In this document: positions 61,801-64,000 of the stretch, piece by piece
How the letters are laid out: each line of letters opens with the position of its first letter
Position numbering within the stretch: the stretch's first letter is position 1
Source of the DNA: Symbiodinium natans
Lineage: Eukaryota; Sar; Dinophyceae; Suessiales; Symbiodiniaceae
DNA length: 64,000 bases
Assembly (NCBI GenBank): GCA_905221605.1
Contig: CAJNDS010000028.1
Coordinates: forward strand, 40,763 to 104,762
Direction of reading: 5' to 3'
Notes under the pieces: model-generated
What the model was told of the DNA's origin: nothing
The model's database searches: none
Seen by the model: only the letters and a program-made list of their open reading frames with translations
Program-made: the position numbers and the translations under genes

Positions 61801-62539
61801 GCTACAAACTGCCAGTCGGCAATAAACACACGTGCCAGTCGCGGACAGTCTGAGAAGCATGCTGCTTCAAGTTCGCTTCCACGAACTCGAAAACCAGATG
61901 CAAGCGCCCTGGACTGCAGGCAACGTCCAGCCTTAGCAACCATGAAACCAAGCAAGATAGCCCAAGATAGAGCAAGATAGCTTTGATCACAACAGGTGAA
62001 CAGAAGCAACGCGACAAGACGCAGTCGACAAACTGAGACGAGCTCAACTTCACAACGTTTGGATGATCAGCCGCCTTCAAGCTACACAAATGCTTCGAAC
62101 ATGTGCTAAAAGCAAATCTCTGTGACTGGAAATTATGTATGGTTCTGTTGCACCTTCAGCACGGCCACTTCTCGAATTGCTGTACTGGGCATCTTGGCAA
62201 GTTGGCATGTGGAGTGCTGCTTTTGTGCCACACTTTGTGCGAGAAACTACGGGTCCAGAATGCTGGCCAAGCAGCCCCTTCCTCTTCGTGCTCCATTTTG
62301 ACACGCTTTATGGCAACTGTCTTTTGCCTGGCAGGACTCTGGCTGGTGAGGTAATTGACGGGAATTGCTTCGCCAGGTCACGGGATGTCCAAGCTCAGCA
62401 GGACTGGGCATTGCACAAAACTATGCCAGCATGTCAAGCGATTGCAGAAGGCGCGGTGTACGGCACCGTAGGTACCTTCACCCACCGGCTTTTCCTTTTC
62501 CTGCGCATGCTGGTGAAGCTTTATTAGTAAGATGTGCAT
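58833..62539 (-). CDS. PSTAIRE-type cyclin-dependent kinase (CDK1/2-like)
   Basis: A Ser/Thr kinase of the cell-cycle CDK family, needing a cyclin. Exons (plus coordinates, transcript order): 62539?/62500-62427 (GEGTYGAV glycine loop, NRLTCW), 62327-62276 (TVAIKRVKMEHEEEG, catalytic Lys), 62192-62154 (MPSTAIREVAVLK), 62074-62046 (HPNVVK), 61931-~61859 (LHLVFEFVEANLKQH), 61635-61580 (LQKQLMNGIDYCHAR), 61529-61509 (IIHRDL), 61443-61416 (PQNILVDGE), 61222-61187 (KIADFGMAR), 61104-61069 (AFNLPLPKYTHE), 61007-60994 (VVTTW), 60924-60878 (YRSPEILFGCEEYSL), 59960-59913 (VDVWSAGCILGEMATG), 59783-59707 (ALFHGDSEIDTIFQIFRKLG), 59589-~59521 (DWPGLSDLPDFKPSFPQLL), an unresolved part near 59.1 kb, 59009-58948 (SMLRYDPVNRVSAKQTLQHE), 58881-58833 (YFNADSD..., stop). 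All catalytic motifs and the activation Thr are intact. APE is SPE. The start codon, one join near 61.7 kb and one near 59.1-59.5 kb are uncertain. Confidence 0.93.
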
Positions 62540-62711
62540 TGCCCCAAACTGTAGGCAGTTGCATGAGCATGTCACCACGAAACGATCGTGATGTTGGAGG
62601 CCCTGGGATTGGTTGAGAATGCTCATGCGAATCTCTGATATCGCATGCAACGCCTGTACAAATTCATGGCAAAAGTCGTGATGAGAGCGAGAGTGATGGA
62701 AGCGAGTGACT

Positions 62712-62860
62712 TCAGCGTCGTGCCTGACGCTTCTTCAATTGTTCTTCAATGAGCCCTGCCGCACTAAGTGCCTCAATCACATACTGCCGGTCGAATCGTC
62801 GCTCGTCGTCTAGCCTCTGAGTCTCTAAGTTCTTCAGCATGCATATGCTCGAACCTGGCA
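62712..62860 (-). CDS. 3'-terminal exon of an unidentified upstream gene
   Basis: After a GGCGCAAG acceptor the frame reads PGSSICMLKNLETQRLDDER, then RFDRQYVIEALSAAGLIEEQ and KKRQARR before TGA at 62712. It is highly charged and helical. A second frame in the same bases (FEHMHAEELRDSEARRRATI) is also protein-like. Hydrophobic stretches just upstream (about 63095-62905) may be membrane segments. The stop lies only about 170 bp before the first ATG of the CDK, in the same direction. Confidence 0.33.
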
Positions 62861-63166
62861 TAACCTTGCGCCTGAATGGCAACAGATGAAGAAAGCAACA
62901 GATGGTGAAGAAAACAGTGAGCAGTAGCAGTGATTTTACCATGCTCAGTTCCGAACCGAACGTGCAGTGATGCGTGATCCTTGTGCACTGCTGAGGTGCA
63001 GGCATTGCAGACAAATACATAAATCATAGCTGTAACAGTCACAAAAGTACTAAGAAGAATGAGATCAGCGCAGAATGCGCAAGCTCCCTCAAGTCCCTGC
63101 AGAAAGCACATTTTCTCACGATGCAGAAGAGGCAAACATAGGAAAGCCCAAACGTGATTTACATCA

Positions 63167-63351
63167 GACCAGCTGGTGACCAGTTGACAAAGATTGGCCT
63201 GAGCAGCAGCTCTCGCACCGGGGGACTTCGGAACTGGCCTCGGTGGACTTCATTCCGTGTCATTGTCCACGAACGGATGCCAGCTCGAAAGAAAGTGATC
63301 AGCTCTTTTGACACGGGCAAGAGGAGGCTGGACAAGCCCTTGCAAACCTAA
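63167..63351 (-). CDS. Unidentified coding-like exon, minus strand
   Basis: A 60-codon frame without Met that reads GLSSLLLPVSKELITFFRAG, then RNEVHRGQFRSPPVRELLLR and PIFVNWSP before TAA. It may belong to the same gene as the 62.7-kb terminal exon, if splicing removes its end. No family is recognised. Confidence 0.28.
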
Positions 63352-63359
63352 CGGGTGCA

Positions 63360-64000
63360 GTATACTGTGAATCGAAACCCGTTCTGTCGCGGGATCCGGG
63401 ATCCCTCACCACCCCCCACCCTGTTGCACATGTACGTCCCGCCCTGCTGTTTCATAGGGCCTGTCTTTGTTGCAGCTAATATAGTTCACAGCTCGAACAG
63501 ACATGATCAGGCACGGTTCAAGGCGATAGTCTTTCTGCAGGACGATGTGGACACGTGCGGGCTTCAGCGGCTTCAGTTGTAACTTCTAAGTTGAGTTTCT
63601 GGGGAAGTCACCGCGTGTCCAGCCATTCTTCTCAAGCACCTTAACAGTGAAACGTGCCATGTCCGAGGCAGGTATGTGAAGCGTTAACAGCTGCCACAAG
63701 TCAAGGCGACTGTTGGCTGCGCACCGGGCAGGCCATAAGCCTAAATCTTAGTCTTGTAAACAAATATGAGTCTCAGACCCTGCGAACATCGGGACAGAGC
63801 TCGGACGGCCTGGCAATTGACTGCCAGCACAAGCTAAGACAACAGGTTTGTCCAACCTCCGAAGTTTGGCGCACAACACGCTGGTCCTGCCAAGGGTATG
63901 TAGGCGTTGGAAGCTAAAGAGAAGATCATTGCAGCAACAACGGCAAGTTTTTGTCACGGTCCAATCCGAGGAGAGGCCAGACTGGCTCATAGCCTCCCAG
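63360..64000. other. No supported gene
   Basis: Only short shadow frames were seen. Nothing recognisable on either strand. Confidence 0.4.

Overview
The window looks like nuclear DNA of a dinoflagellate, most likely a Symbiodiniaceae-type alga. Four genes could be recognised by piecing together very short exons, all on the minus strand: a PRMT5-type protein arginine methyltransferase (about 3.0-17.6 kb), a RIB43A-like axonemal protein (29.45-34.64 kb), a chlorophyll a/c light-harvesting protein (51.73-54.34 kb) and a PSTAIRE-type cyclin-dependent kinase (58.83-62.54 kb). Their introns mostly begin with GC or GA rather than GT. They end in AG, usually followed by G. This splice pattern, the chl a/c antenna gene, TTTAGGG-type telomere-like repeats and abundant microsatellites all point to a dinoflagellate. 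No bacterial-style operons, rRNA or CRISPR are visible.

Layout. 0-1.57 kb: a tandem array of about 100-bp units, a 100-N gap and degenerate telomere-like repeats. 1.7-1.9 kb: a possible plus-strand exon. 3.0-17.6 kb: PRMT5, with one intron of about 8.6 kb that holds a degenerate repeat field that flips orientation, a 177-bp foldback element, a CTT microsatellite and a series of unidentified coding-like exons. A CAG tract encoding Gln-rich sequence lies in the same transcribed strand at 16.6 kb. 17.6-29.4 kb: mostly anonymous sequence with scattered minus-strand coding-like ORFs. 29.4-34.6 kb: RIB43A-like gene, with a TG/CG-rich array in one intron. 35.0-36.7 kb: unidentified minus-strand gene. 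36.9-37.4 kb: CA-rich array. 37.7-38.6 kb: a frameshifted ORF beside an oppositely oriented coding fragment. 43.2-45.9 kb: an island of plus-strand coding-like exons. 47.2-51.3 kb: minus-strand exons of unidentified, partly membrane, proteins. 51.7-54.3 kb: LHC gene. 55.7-57.95 kb: hexamer array, 36-bp array, a pyrimidine tract of about 740 bp, a TA tract and a GA tract. 58.8-62.5 kb: CDK. 62.7-63.35 kb: 3' parts of another minus-strand gene.

The identified genes do not form a pathway. They are unrelated nuclear genes (chromatin/RNP methylation, flagellar structure, photosynthetic antenna, cell cycle) lying in one direction, as is usual for dinoflagellates. Exon boundaries were worked out by hand from reading frame, splice dinucleotides and remembered family motifs. 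No alignment or transcript data were available. Exons with poor family conservation will have been missed, and entries called 'unidentified coding-like' rest only on amino-acid character and plausible splice sites.
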